Source: UMGS1519 sp963621885 (lineage in GTDB: Bacteria; Actinomycetota; Coriobacteriia; Coriobacteriales; Eggerthellaceae). Taken from it: a stretch of 64,000 bases of DNA. Positions 16,472 to 26,013 of this stretch are shown piece by piece (the stretch's first letter is position 1; each line of letters opens with the position of its first letter). The notes under the pieces are model-generated. The model did no database searches, was not told where the DNA came from, and was given only the letters and a program-made list of their open reading frames with translations. Both the position numbers and the translations under genes were made by a program. The DNA is taken from assembly GCA_963621885.1 (NCBI GenBank), contig CAVFFT010000043.1, positions 61,811 to 125,810 on the forward strand, read 5' to 3'.

Positions 16472-17827
16472 ATGTCTCTTCCTCCTTCAAATACCAGCAA
16501 GCAGGCCGACGGCCGCACCACGATGGACTTGGGCCAGGTGCTGCCGAAGACCGCCGAGGTGCGCGGAAGCCATCTGTTCATCGGCGGCGTCGACATGGTC
16601 GAGCTCGCGCGTGAGCAGGGCACGGCGCTCTATGTGTTCGACGAGGCCGACCTGCGTGACCGCATGGCGCGCTATCGTGCGGCCTTCAAGAAGCTCTACC
16701 CGGAATCCGACGTACTGTATGCAAGCAAGGCGTTCCTGAATAAGGCCGTGCTGAGCATCGTCGCTGATGAAGATCTCTTCCTGGATGTCTCGGGCGGTGG
16801 CGAACTCGCGTGCGCCCAGGCGGCGGGCTTCCCGCTTGACCATGTGTTCGTGCATGGCAACAACAAGACCGAGCAGGAGCTTGTTGAGGCTATCGAGGCG
16901 GGCGTGGGCCGTATCGTTCTCGATTCGCGCATCGAGCTCGAGCGCGTGAATCGCCTGGCGGCCGAGCGCGGCATCGTCCAGGACGTGCTCATGCGTATCA
17001 CCCCTGGCGTCGAGGCCGACACGCACGAGTACATCAAGACGGGCTGCGAGGATTCGAAGTTCGGCTTCACGATGCTCAACGACTTCGCCTTCAACTGCGT
17101 GGGCGATGTCCTGAAGGCGGAAAACGTGCGCCTGAAGGGCTTCCACTGCCACATCGGCAGCCAGATTTTCGCGCTCCATTCCTTCAAGGAAGCCGTCGCG
17201 GTGATGGTTGAGTTCATGGCGCGCGTGCGCGACGTTTACGGCGTCGAGGTTGACGACCTGGATATGGGCGGCGGCCTGGGCATTGCCTACACCGCGGAAG
17301 ACAAGCCGAGCACGATCGAGGAATTCGCCGCGACCATCGTGAACGCGCTCGTCGAGGAGTGCGAGAAGCGCCAAGTGAAGAAGCCGCACATCTACACGGA
17401 GCCCGGTCGTTCGCTCGTGGCGAATGCGGGCGTGACCCTGTATACCGTGGGCATCCTGAAGACGCTGCCGGGCATCCGCAAGTACGTGGCGATCGATGGC
17501 GGCATGAGCGACAACATCCGCACCGCCCTCTACCATGCCGACTACGAGGCGGTCATCGCGAACAAGGCCGACCAGCCGCGCACCGAGGTGGCGACCCTGT
17601 GCGGCAAGCATTGCGAAAGCGGCGACGCCGTGGTGCTCGATGGCTCCATTCAGCAGCCTGAGCTGGGCGATATCGCCTGCGTTTTCGGAACGGGCGCCTA
17701 TTGCTCCACGATGGCGAGCAACTACAACGGGCAGCCCCGCCCGGCGGTCGTCTTCGTGAAGGATGGCGAAGCGCGCGTGGTGACCCGCCGCGAGACCTAC
17801 GCCGACCTCATGGCGCGCGACCTGTAA
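16472..17827 (+). CDS. lysA: Diaminopimelate decarboxylase
   Basis: LysA decarboxylates meso-diaminopimelate to L-lysine, the last step of lysine synthesis. The 451-residue fold type III PLP enzyme has the Schiff-base lysine at residue 86 in YASKAFLNKAVL, the HCHIGSQI-like FHCHIGSQIF, the glycine-rich phosphate loop DMGGGLGIAY and EPGRSLVANAG, and the second-subunit cysteine region LCGKHCESGD. GATAGGGG precedes the ATG by 9 bases. The first 20 or so residues are a low-complexity extension. Confidence 0.96.
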   Translation: MSLPPSNTSKQADGRTTMDLGQVLPKTAEVRGSHLFIGGVDMVELAREQGTALYVFDEADLRDRMARYRAAFKKLYPESDVLYASKAFLNKAVLSIVADEDLFLDVSGGGELACAQAAGFPLDHVFVHGNNKTEQELVEAIEAGVGRIVLDSRIELERVNRLAAERGIVQDVLMRITPGVEADTHEYIKTGCEDSKFGFTMLNDFAFNCVGDVLKAENVRLKGFHCHIGSQIFALHSFKEAVAVMVEFMARVRDVYGVEVDDLDMGGGLGIAYTAEDKPSTIEEFAATIVNALVEECEKRQVKKPHIYTEPGRSLVANAGVTLYTVGILKTLPGIRKYVAIDGGMSDNIRTALYHADYEAVIANKADQPRTEVATLCGKHCESGDAVVLDGSIQQPELGDIACVFGTGAYCSTMASNYNGQPRPAVVFVKDGEARVVTRRETYADLMARDL

Positions 17828-17842
17828 GGATTGCGTCCCGGC

Positions 17843-17925
17843 GAGAAGGTGCCGCGGCAGGGCAGGTGGTGTTGCGGCAGGGCAGGCGGTGCCGCATCCA
17901 GGCGAGGAGGAACTGCGTCCCGGCG
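17843..17925. repeat. Imperfect short tandem repeats after lysA
   Basis: Segments of the form GGTGCCGCGGCAGGGCAGG, GGTGTTGCGGCAGGGCAGG and GGTGCCGCATCCAGGCGAGG follow each other at about 24-base spacing in the lysA-hom gap. Confidence 0.5.
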
Positions 17926-18063
17926 CGGCGGAGCCGCGCGAATGTGGTCGCGCACCTGACCATGTTTGCGGCTAGGCGCGGTTGAAGAGAACTAAAGAGA
18001 CCGTACGCCCTCTTGAAATGGCGTGTGAAATGGATGGCAGCGTCGGAAACGGCGCTGCTGTCG

Positions 18064-18069
18064 TATACT
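18064..18069 (+). promoter_or_regulatory. hom promoter -10 box
   Basis: TATACT 40 bases upstream of the preferred hom ATG; no clear -35. Confidence 0.45.
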
Positions 18070-18109
18070 GGGACACCTCACCAGTAGTTACTTGCGGAAA
18101 GGGGCAGCT

Positions 18110-19399
18110 ATGGCCGTGAAAGTCGGACTTGTCGGAACGGGCACGGTCGGTGGTGGATGCATCGACATCTTCAAGGCCCACGCGGAGGATTTCAAACGCC
18201 ATTATGGCATCGATATTGAGCTCGCGGCGGTGAGCAGCCTGAACCCCGAGCAGGCGGCCAAGCATGGCGTGAGCAAGCTGTTCACTCCCGATTTCCATAC
18301 CATCATCAACGATGAGAGCATCGACATCGTCATCGAGCTTATCGGCGGCACCACGGTCGCCCATACGGTTGTTGCTGAAGCTCTGAAGGCGGGCAAGAAC
18401 GTTGTTACCGCGAACAAGGCGCTCATGGCAACCTATGGCGTCGAGCTGACGGAGCTCGCGCGCGAGGCGCACAAGGAGCTCGCGTTCGAGGCGAGTGTCG
18501 GCGGCGGCATTCCCATCATTAGCCCGCTGAAGCATTCTCTCATCGCGAACAAGATCACCCAGGTCATGGGCATTGTGAATGGCACGACGAACTACATGCT
18601 CACCCGCATGGACGAAGCGGGCCTGAGCTATGACGAGGCGCTGCGCGAGGCGCAGGACAACGGTTTCGCCGAGGCCGACCCCACGGCCGATGTGGACGGA
18701 TTCGATGCGGCGGCGAAGATCGCCATTCTCGCGAGCATCGCGTTCAATACGAATATCAACATGAAGCAGGTTTACACCGAGGGCATTCGCGAACTTTCCG
18801 CTATCGACATGGCGACGGCGAAGGAGCTCGGCTACGCGCTGAAGCTGCTCGCGATCGCGAACCTGACCGAAGACGGCGTCGACGTGCGCGTGCATCCGAC
18901 GATGCTCCCGATCGACCACCAGATGGCCAAGGTGAACGGCGTGTTCAACGCAATCTGGTGCGTGGGCGACTTTGTGGGCGAGACGATGTTCTTTGGCGAA
19001 GGTGCCGGCGCGGGCGCGGCGGCAAGCGCGGTCATGGGCGATGTGCTTGAGGTTGCCCGCCACGTGCAGCAGGGCATCCTTCCCATGTCGGGCAATACGA
19101 CGAAGGAAGAGTTCCCGATTATCGCGATGGATGAGCTGTCGATGAAGTACTACCTGCATCTGGTCGTGCATGACCAGGCGGGTGTGCTCGCGAAGACCGC
19201 GGCGATTTTCGCGAACCACGGCGTATCCATTTCCGCAATGATGCAGAAGGGCAAGCAGAAGGGTGGCGCGGTCGATCTCGTGTACATCACGCACCACACG
19301 TCTGAGAAGTCGATCCGCGAAGCTGTGGAAGAGATCGTGGCGACGGAGGGCATTCTGGCCAACGACACGAAGCCGGTTGTCATCCGCGTGCAGGAGTAG
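18110..19399 (+). CDS. hom: Homoserine dehydrogenase
   Basis: Hom reduces aspartate semialdehyde to homoserine for threonine and methionine. The 429-residue protein has the nucleotide-binding loop GTGTVGGG (residues 9-16), NKALMA, SVGGGIPIISPL, GIVNGTTNYMLTRM, the catalytic-region motif EADPTADVDGFDAAAK, and a C-terminal ACT domain (about 350-425), the usual site for threonine inhibition. An upstream in-frame ATG at 18092 exists, but GGAAAGGGGC directly precedes 18110. A strong terminator follows. Confidence 0.95.
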   Translation: MAVKVGLVGTGTVGGGCIDIFKAHAEDFKRHYGIDIELAAVSSLNPEQAAKHGVSKLFTPDFHTIINDESIDIVIELIGGTTVAHTVVAEALKAGKNVVTANKALMATYGVELTELAREAHKELAFEASVGGGIPIISPLKHSLIANKITQVMGIVNGTTNYMLTRMDEAGLSYDEALREAQDNGFAEADPTADVDGFDAAAKIAILASIAFNTNINMKQVYTEGIRELSAIDMATAKELGYALKLLAIANLTEDGVDVRVHPTMLPIDHQMAKVNGVFNAIWCVGDFVGETMFFGEGAGAGAAASAVMGDVLEVARHVQQGILPMSGNTTKEEFPIIAMDELSMKYYLHLVVHDQAGVLAKTAAIFANHGVSISAMMQKGKQKGGAVDLVYITHHTSEKSIREAVEEIVATEGILANDTKPVVIRVQE

Positions 19400-19521
19400 G
19401 CGGGAAGAGCAAGGCTCCTCAGCGGGCGCTGGGTTGCGAAGCCCCAGGGCGCGGCAACGAAGCCAAAGCCCGCCGCGGCATAAAGTAGGGAAGTAAAGGC
19501 TTTAACAAGCCCCCAACACCG

Positions 19522-19560
19522 CAAGACCCCCGGGTAAAACCGGGGGTCTTGTTTTGGTTT
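19522..19560 (+). terminator. hom terminator
   Basis: A perfect 12-bp stem (19522-19533 with 19540-19551) around the loop GTAAAA is followed by TTTTGGTTT. Confidence 0.9.
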
Positions 19561-19627
19561 GAGCGGCAGGCACCTGAAATGCCCGCCGCCGATGATTCAA
19601 ATGCGAGCAGCCGCCCGCGCTTCGGCC

Positions 19628-22600
19628 TTAGCAGCTGAAGTAGTCGATGCCCGCCTGGAAGAGCGGCTGGGTGGCGTACTCGGGGAAATTCGCATACAGC
19701 GCGTTGCCGCTGCGCTCCGTGTGGCCCATCTTGCCGAACACGCGGCCGTCGGGGCTCGTGATGCCCTCAATCGCCCAGAGCGAGCCGCTTGGGTTCGCAT
19801 CCCAGTTCATGCTGGGGCTACCGGATGCGTCAACATACTGCGTTGCAATCTGGCCGGCCTGCGCGAGCTTCGCCACAAGCTCCTCGCTCGCCGCGAAACG
19901 GCCCTCGCCATTGCTGATCGGCATCGTGTGGATGTCGTCAACCTTGCAGCGGGACAGCCAGGGAGAAAGCGTGCTGGCTACGCGCGTGCGCACGATGCGG
20001 CTCTGGTGGCGGCCAATCTGGTTGAAGGTGAGCGTCGGGCAGTCGGCATCCATCGGGCGGATGTCACCGTACGGCACGAGGCCAAGCTTGATGAGCGCCT
20101 GGAAGCCGTTGCAGATGCCGAGCATCAGGCCGTCGCGGTTGAAAAGCAAGTCGCGCACCGCTTCCGTCACCTCGGGCGCACGGAAGAATGCCGTGATGAA
20201 CTTCGCGGAACCATCAGGCTCGTCGCCGCCGGAGAAACCGCCGGGCAGCATGACAATCTGGCTTTCGCGAATCGCCTGCGCGATGGTCGCCGTGCTCTCG
20301 GCGATACGCTCGGGGCTCAGGTTGTTCACGATAATCGTGTTCGTCGAGCCGCCAGCCTTCTCGAAGGCGAGCGCCGAATCATATTCGCAGTTGGTGCCCG
20401 GGAAAACGGGAATGACCACGCGCGGCTTGCCCGCTTCGGTGCCCAGAATCGCGGGCGCCTTCGCTGGTGTTCCAGCCGTTTCACCTGCGGCCTGAGAATC
20501 GAAGGAAACCGGCTCCACGAGAACCTTCGCATCCTCGAGGTTGCGATAGGGATACACATCCTCCAGGGCGCTTGCCCATGCTTCCTCAAGCTCGTCGAGG
20601 TCGATGTCCTCGTCGCCCGCGTTGAAGGTGTAGGCCTGCGTCGTCGCGCCAATGGGAACGACATGCGCAAGCGGCGTGCCCTTCGGCATCGGCGCGTCCT
20701 CGTTGAGCTCGACGATGAAGCTGCCGTAGGCGGGGGTGAAGAGCAGATACTCAAGCGACTCGTTCGTGATGGTGTCGTTCAGTGCGACGCCGATGCGGTT
20801 GCCCACGCACATCTTGAAAAGCGCCTCGGCGTTGCAGCCGTAGCCCATCGTGCTGACGGCGGCCGCATTACCCGATTCAACGAGGTGATTCACCAGCGTG
20901 AACACCTGCTTCAGGGCATTCGGCTTCGGGCTCATGTCGTCGTCTTCGTAGGTCGGCGAAATGCGAATCACGCGGCGCGCGACATTCTTGAATTCGGGGC
21001 TCATCACGTGCTTAGTGCTGCCCGTGCCCACCGCGAAGCTCACGAGGGTGGGCGGCACGTCAAGGTCTTCAAAGCTGCCCGACATGGAGTCCTTGCCGCC
21101 AATGGCGCCAATGCCCAGGTCAAGCTGCGCGCTCAGGGCGCCCAGGACGGCAGCGGCCGGTTTGCCCCAGCGGCTCGGGACGTCGTGGAGCTTCTCAAAG
21201 TATTCCTGAATGCTCAGGTACATGGTCGCCGGGTCGAAGCCCGCGGCGACGAGCTTGGAGACGCTCTCCACGACAGCGAGGTAGCCGCCTCGGAAGGGAT
21301 CGCATTCAAGCAGCCAGGGGTTCGAGCCCCAGGCCATGCCGCTTGTGGTGGTGGTTTCCCCAATCACCGGGAACTTCGAAACGAGTGCCTGACTCGGCGT
21401 GAGCTGGCGTTTTCCGCCGAAAGGCATCATGACCGTGCTCGTGCCGATCGTTGAGTCGAAGCGCTCCGAAAGGCCCCTGTTGCAAGCGACATTGATGTCG
21501 GTCACAAGGGAATGCATCTTCTCGCCAAGCGTGCCGCCCTTCCACGACGGGCAGTATTCGCGCCCTTCGGGAATGTACACTTCGGCATGCTTCGGCGCGC
21601 CGTTGCTCGCGAGGAACTCGCGGCTGATATCGACAATCGTGTCGCCGTTCCACTCCATCTGCACGCGGCCCGTTTCGGTAACCTCCGCGACTGGCGTGGC
21701 TTCGAGGTTTTCCTTGGTCGCCAGCGCGATGAAAGCGTCGACGTCTTCCGCCGCGAGCGCAACGGCCATGCGCTCCTGGCTTTCGGAAATGGCCAGCTCA
21801 GTGCCATCGAGGCCGTCGTACTTCTTCGGCACGGCGTTCAGGTTGACGCGCAGACTGTCGGCCAACTCGCCGATAGCGACGCTCACGCCGCCTGCGCCGA
21901 AGTCGTTGCAGCGCTTGATCATGCGGCAGGCGGTTCCCCGGCGGAAGAGGCGCTGAATCTTGCGCTCCACCGGCGCGTTGCCCTTCTGCACCTCGGCGCC
22001 GCATTCCTCGACGCTACTTGCGGAATGTTCCTTCGAGCTTCCCGTCGCGCCGCCGATGCCGTCACGACCGGTGCGGCCGCCGAGCAGGACGATGATGTCG
22101 CCCGGCGCGGGAGTCTCGCGGCGCACGTGATCAGCCGGCGTCGCGCCGAGCACGGCACCCACTTCCATATGCTTGGCGACGTAGCCGGGGTGATAGAGCT
22201 CGCTCACCTGCGAGGTGGCGAGGCCAATCTGGTTACCGTAGCTTGAATAGCCGGCGGCTGCGGTTGTCGCGATCTTGCGCTGCGGCAGCTTGCCGGGAAT
22301 GGTTTCGGAAACCGGGACGGTCGGGTCGCTGCAGCCGGTGACGCGCATGGCCTGGTATACATAGCTGCGGCCGGAAAGGGGGTCGCGGATGGCGCCGCCT
22401 ACGCAGGTAGCCGCGCCGCCGAAAGGCTCGATCTCGGTGGGATGGTTGTGCGTTTCGTTCTTAAACAGGAACAGCCAGTCCTCGTCCTTGCCGTTCACAT
22501 CCACCTTCACCTTCACGGTGCAGGCATTCACTTCTTCCGACTCGTCGACATTGCGCATCTGGCCGGTCGCCTTCAGATAGCGCGCGCCGATGGTGCCCAT

Positions 22601-23401
22601 GTCCATCAGGCAGACGGGCTTCTCGTCGCGGCCGAGTTCATGGCGAATGGCGAGATAGCGCTCGAAGGCCTCTTGCACGACCTCATCCTCAATCTCCACC
22701 TGGTCAAGCTCGGTGCCGAAAGTGGTGTGGCGGCAATGGTCCGACCAGTAGGTGTCGATGACGCGGATCTCGGTGATGCTCGGGTCGCGTCCTTCGTCGA
22801 TGAAGTACTGCTGGCAGAATTCAAGGTCTGCCTGGTCCATTGCGAGACCGCGGTCGCTCAGGAAGGCGGCAAGGCCGTCGGAGTCGAGGGCACGGAAGCC
22901 GGTGAGCACCTCAACGGGAGCGGGCTGCGGGTACACGGCGCGCAGCGTGTCGACCGGGGCGAGCGAGGCTTCGCGCGACTCAACCGGGTTGATGACATAG
23001 TGCTTGATGGCGGCGATGTCCTCGGCCGTGAGCGCGCCTTCGAGAATGTAGACCTTCGCGTTACGCACCTCGGGACGTTCGCCCTGCGAAATCAGCTGGA
23101 TGCACTCGGCGGCGCTTGATGCGCGCTGGTCGAACTGGCCGGGGAGGGACTCCACGGCAAAGACGGTCGCGCCGGGCGCTTCGGGAAGCTCGCTGGTGAC
23201 CGTGTCCGACTGCGGCTCGCTGAACACCGTGGGAACGCAGCGTGCGAAGAGCTCTTCGTCGATGCCTTCCGCATCGTAGCGATTGAGAAGCCTGAGTCCT
23301 TCAAGGCGTTCGATGCGCAGGATGCTTTTCAGCTCCGCGAGAAGCTGACGAGCCTCGATGTCGAATCCGGGCCTCTTTTCCACATATATCCGGGATACCA
23401 T
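19628..23401 (-). CDS. purL: Phosphoribosylformylglycinamidine synthase, single chain
   Basis: PurL converts FGAR plus glutamine and ATP to FGAM in purine synthesis. The 1257-residue protein is the large form that fuses PurS-like, PurL and PurQ parts. It has an N-terminal PurS-like region (residues 1-150), the linker with DTYWSDHCRHTTF, and the ATP site NETHNHPTEIEPFGGAATC. A second AIRS-like half follows, and then a C-terminal glutaminase with the nucleophile in GICNGFQAL and HTERSGNALY-type His-Glu. Neighbours are unrelated, so it is a solitary pur gene here. GAAAGGCG precedes the ATG. Confidence 0.96.
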   Translation of the reverse strand: MVSRIYVEKRPGFDIEARQLLAELKSILRIERLEGLRLLNRYDAEGIDEELFARCVPTVFSEPQSDTVTSELPEAPGATVFAVESLPGQFDQRASSAAECIQLISQGERPEVRNAKVYILEGALTAEDIAAIKHYVINPVESREASLAPVDTLRAVYPQPAPVEVLTGFRALDSDGLAAFLSDRGLAMDQADLEFCQQYFIDEGRDPSITEIRVIDTYWSDHCRHTTFGTELDQVEIEDEVVQEAFERYLAIRHELGRDEKPVCLMDMGTIGARYLKATGQMRNVDESEEVNACTVKVKVDVNGKDEDWLFLFKNETHNHPTEIEPFGGAATCVGGAIRDPLSGRSYVYQAMRVTGCSDPTVPVSETIPGKLPQRKIATTAAAGYSSYGNQIGLATSQVSELYHPGYVAKHMEVGAVLGATPADHVRRETPAPGDIIVLLGGRTGRDGIGGATGSSKEHSASSVEECGAEVQKGNAPVERKIQRLFRRGTACRMIKRCNDFGAGGVSVAIGELADSLRVNLNAVPKKYDGLDGTELAISESQERMAVALAAEDVDAFIALATKENLEATPVAEVTETGRVQMEWNGDTIVDISREFLASNGAPKHAEVYIPEGREYCPSWKGGTLGEKMHSLVTDINVACNRGLSERFDSTIGTSTVMMPFGGKRQLTPSQALVSKFPVIGETTTTSGMAWGSNPWLLECDPFRGGYLAVVESVSKLVAAGFDPATMYLSIQEYFEKLHDVPSRWGKPAAAVLGALSAQLDLGIGAIGGKDSMSGSFEDLDVPPTLVSFAVGTGSTKHVMSPEFKNVARRVIRISPTYEDDDMSPKPNALKQVFTLVNHLVESGNAAAVSTMGYGCNAEALFKMCVGNRIGVALNDTITNESLEYLLFTPAYGSFIVELNEDAPMPKGTPLAHVVPIGATTQAYTFNAGDEDIDLDELEEAWASALEDVYPYRNLEDAKVLVEPVSFDSQAAGETAGTPAKAPAILGTEAGKPRVVIPVFPGTNCEYDSALAFEKAGGSTNTIIVNNLSPERIAESTATIAQAIRESQIVMLPGGFSGGDEPDGSAKFITAFFRAPEVTEAVRDLLFNRDGLMLGICNGFQALIKLGLVPYGDIRPMDADCPTLTFNQIGRHQSRIVRTRVASTLSPWLSRCKVDDIHTMPISNGEGRFAASEELVAKLAQAGQIATQYVDASGSPSMNWDANPSGSLWAIEGITSPDGRVFGKMGHTERSGNALYANFPEYATQPLFQAGIDYFSC

Positions 23402-23750
23402 TGCGTGCGCCTTTCAAATCCGGATGCAGGATTTCATTGAAGCGCCGCGCACGATGAAAGTGCCGGCGCGCATCCTGCTTTTCGCATACTTCCTCACATT
23501 GTACCCGTGTTCGCGCGTGCACGGACGCAGGGATACGGGTGCGCTGCCGCTTACTCGATGGGCGTTTGGGGAAGGCCGGCGGTGGAGCTGCGTGGGTCGT
23601 GCCGCCGTCTTGCGAGCCTGCGCGTTTGGGAAGGCCGGTGCGAGGGCGAAGCGAGCGCACGATTCCATCGCGGGCATTTCAACGCAGGTGATAGGCGGCG
23701 CCTGGAGAATTGAAGCGGTGGGCAGCCAAAAGACTTTCGTATAGGCACGG
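23402..23750. other. purL leader and divergent spacer, no gene
   Basis: This 350-base gap separates purL from the gene at 23801. On the minus strand it has a possible -10 box TACAAT (plus 23498-23503) and a strong GC-rich hairpin in the purL leader (about 23438-23474, arms GCGCCGGCAC and GTGCGCGGCGC) without a T-run. No open frame is convincing. Confidence 0.45.
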
Positions 23751-23752
23751 AT

Positions 23753-23760
23753 GCTATACT
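23753..23760 (+). promoter_or_regulatory. Extended -10 promoter for the gene at 23801
   Basis: ATGCTATACT has the extended form TG-C-TATACT (hexamer 23755-23760), 40 bases before the GTG start. Confidence 0.5.
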
Positions 23761-23800
23761 CGCTTATTGCGGGAAATCCGCGCAACGCAAGGAGGATGAA

Positions 23801-24751
23801 GTGACCGAGATGGCGGGAATTACGCAACAGCTGGAAGCTGCGACTGGTCTGCCGTGGTGGGTGACGATTGTCCTTGCGGTATTGCTGCTTATCATCATTG
23901 TGTTGATAGTGGCACTGTGCCGCTCGCATAGCCATAACAAGGCGGGCGAGCTCGTCATTCCGAAGGCGCCGGCAACGGGCGGCGATCCTTTTGACGGCAC
24001 GGGAAAAGCGGTTGATCCGCATAGTCCGAGCGGCATGACGCCTTCCGCCTCCGATTCGGATGAAACCGCTCCGCTGGCAGGTAATGCGCCGGCTGCTCTT
24101 TCTGATGGTGCGGATTTCGAAGAGGACTTCGAGGAAGCGTCTGCCTTAGCGGAAGATTCCGCTGGCAAGGCGAATGCTGCTGATGGTGAAGCCGCGGATG
24201 TCTCTGCGGGCGTCTCGGGCGATGACGCTTCGGACGCCGCTGATGAGGCTACCGAAGGTGACGCAACTTCCGATGCGAACGCGGGCGGCGATGTCGCGGA
24301 TGCTGCTGATGAAGCCGCTGCCACTAATGGCGACAAGGCTGACGCGGGCGCTGATCTTGACGCGGGCGAGGCAGCCCTCCAAACCGCCGCAGGTGCGTGT
24401 GAGGATGCGCTGGGCACGGCCGCCTCGGATGCTGAGGCAGCGGACGAAGGCGCCTCGGATGCCAACGCCTCAACCGAAGGCACGCCGGCCGAATCGACCG
24501 ACGCGTCATCCGAAGACACGTCGAAGCTTCGCGTGATAGACGACAAAGCGGGCGACGCCGAGCTGTACAAGGCAGTGGGCGGCAGCCATGCGCGCGTGAC
24601 GCAGTCGGCATTCGGAATTGATTTTGGCTTCCTCGAGGAATACGAGGAAGAGTACGAGCGTGCTCTTGCGGAATTCCGCCGCCTCCGCAAGAAGAACGAA
24701 GAAGAGCTGCAGGGAGAATCGAACCACGAGCAGCATGAGGAATCTGAATAA
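23801..24751 (+). CDS. Membrane-anchored acidic protein, unknown
   Basis: A 316-residue protein of unknown function. Residues 19-40 are one hydrophobic helix, followed by His/Lys-containing cytoplasm-type residues. Residues 55-245 are an Ala/Asp/Glu/Ser-rich low-complexity linker. The C-terminal 70 residues look structured (SAFGIDFGFLEEYEEEYERA, probably a charged coiled coil). The GTG start at 23801 has AAGGAGG at 5 bases. It lies 9 bases upstream of the CmpB-like membrane protein gene, so the two are probably co-transcribed. A similar layout (anchor, acidic linker, C-terminal domain) occurs at 50841-52367. Confidence 0.8.
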   Translation: MTEMAGITQQLEAATGLPWWVTIVLAVLLLIIIVLIVALCRSHSHNKAGELVIPKAPATGGDPFDGTGKAVDPHSPSGMTPSASDSDETAPLAGNAPAALSDGADFEEDFEEASALAEDSAGKANAADGEAADVSAGVSGDDASDAADEATEGDATSDANAGGDVADAADEAAATNGDKADAGADLDAGEAALQTAAGACEDALGTAASDAEAADEGASDANASTEGTPAESTDASSEDTSKLRVIDDKAGDAELYKAVGGSHARVTQSAFGIDFGFLEEYEEEYERALAEFRRLRKKNEEELQGESNHEQHEESE

Positions 24752-24760
24752 TAGGGGCAT

Positions 24761-25828
24761 ATGCGATTTTTAAAAAGGAATAGTTCTGACCTGGCTCTTT
24801 CGCGCCGGGTCCTTAATTCTCTGCTTGTTGTATCGGTCTATTTGGGAGCTGCGCAGGCATTCGCCTATGGCGCGACGCGTATCCATTGGAATCTCGATAT
24901 CATTTGGCGCTCTTCCGCCTATATCGTGCTCATCACGCTTATCGCGACTTGCATCATGCTTCTTGTCGCGCGCGACCGCCGCGGCGACATCTATGAAGCG
25001 CGCATCATGGCGCGCATCCTGGTGGTATTGCTGATTCTCGCGTGTCCCTACGATGTCCTTTGCGTCGAGGATACCCCCTTCGCAACCGACTTCGTTTTCC
25101 AATTCATCTGCGTCATCACCTATCAGATGCGCAATGACCCCAACCTCGACCGACATCATCCGCAGGGCTACGGTTACCTTGGCTATATCCCGCTGAACTT
25201 CTTCAATCTCTTCTGGATTTTCGTCATCATGAGCATGCTCGGCTTGCTGGGCGAAACGCTTGTGAGCTTCTTCATCGATGGACGCTGGGAATCGCGCGCG
25301 GGCTTCGTTTTCGGGCCGTTTTCACCCATCTACGGCATGGGCGGCGTGCTTTTTACCGTCGTGCTGAATCTCATTCGCGATCGCAGTGTCGTGCTGCTCT
25401 TTGTCGTTGCGGGATGTGTTGGCGCGGGCTTCGAGTATTTCGCGGGCTGGTTCTGGGAAACCTCTTTCGGCATCGTCGCGTGGAGCTACGAAGGCCAGCC
25501 GTTCAATGTGGGCCATACGAGCCTGTTCATGGGATGCGTGTGGGGACTCATCGGCGTCGTGTGGATTCGTTTCCTTATCGACCGCGTGATGAATCTGATC
25601 GACCTCATTCCCGTACGAATGCGGGTGTGGCTGACCGTGGTTTCCGCTGTGGTCGTATTTGTGGATGCGGTGCTCACCGTTGTCGCGCTCGACTGCTGGT
25701 ACCTGCGCAAGCTTGGGGTTGAGCCCACTGTTCCCTGGCAGGAATTCTGCGCCACCTACTTTGATGACACCTTCATGCAAAATCGCTTCGAAACGATGTC
25801 GATGTGGACCTCGCTCGCGGTGAGGTAG
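24761..25828 (+). CDS. Putative ABC-transporter permease, CmpB/DUF1113-like
   Basis: A 355-residue polytopic membrane protein with about eight hydrophobic segments. The segment GFVFGPFSPIYGMGGVLFTV is characteristic of the ABC_trans_CmpB family (a predicted ABC-type permease of unknown substrate). No ATPase gene adjoins. Function beyond membrane location is not established. Its last 11 codons and stop lie in a 45-bp unit that is exactly repeated right after it. Confidence 0.8.
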   Translation: MRFLKRNSSDLALSRRVLNSLLVVSVYLGAAQAFAYGATRIHWNLDIIWRSSAYIVLITLIATCIMLLVARDRRGDIYEARIMARILVVLLILACPYDVLCVEDTPFATDFVFQFICVITYQMRNDPNLDRHHPQGYGYLGYIPLNFFNLFWIFVIMSMLGLLGETLVSFFIDGRWESRAGFVFGPFSPIYGMGGVLFTVVLNLIRDRSVVLLFVVAGCVGAGFEYFAGWFWETSFGIVAWSYEGQPFNVGHTSLFMGCVWGLIGVVWIRFLIDRVMNLIDLIPVRMRVWLTVVSAVVVFVDAVLTVVALDCWYLRKLGVEPTVPWQEFCATYFDDTFMQNRFETMSMWTSLAVR

Positions 25829-25880
25829 CGTTCGCAAACGATGTCGATGTGGACCTCGCTCGCGGTGAGGTAGCGTTCGC
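25791..25880. repeat. Perfect 45-bp tandem duplication across a stop codon
   Basis: Bases 25791-25835 and 25836-25880 are identical. The first copy contains the final codons and TAG stop of the upstream gene. The second is non-coding. The identity suggests a recent slippage or duplication event. Confidence 0.95.
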
Positions 25881-26013
25881 TCCGTTTGGCGCGCCGAAGG
25901 CGGGTTGGGCAGCAAGCGGTAGCTGGGCGGCAAGCGATTCTCGCCGCTCGCGCGGAGGAGTAAGCGGTTCTCGTGGCGCGTGAGCGCGTTCCGTTACAAG
26001 CGCTTCGGCACTT

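Noticed and set aside
16472..17611. Long minus-strand frame opposite lysA
   Set aside because: Composition is Arg/His/Ala-rich shadow sequence with no ribosome-binding site.
19559..21454. 631-residue plus-strand frame opposite purL
   Set aside because: It is antisense to an unmistakable purL with strong codon bias. Long antisense frames are common in this GC-rich DNA.
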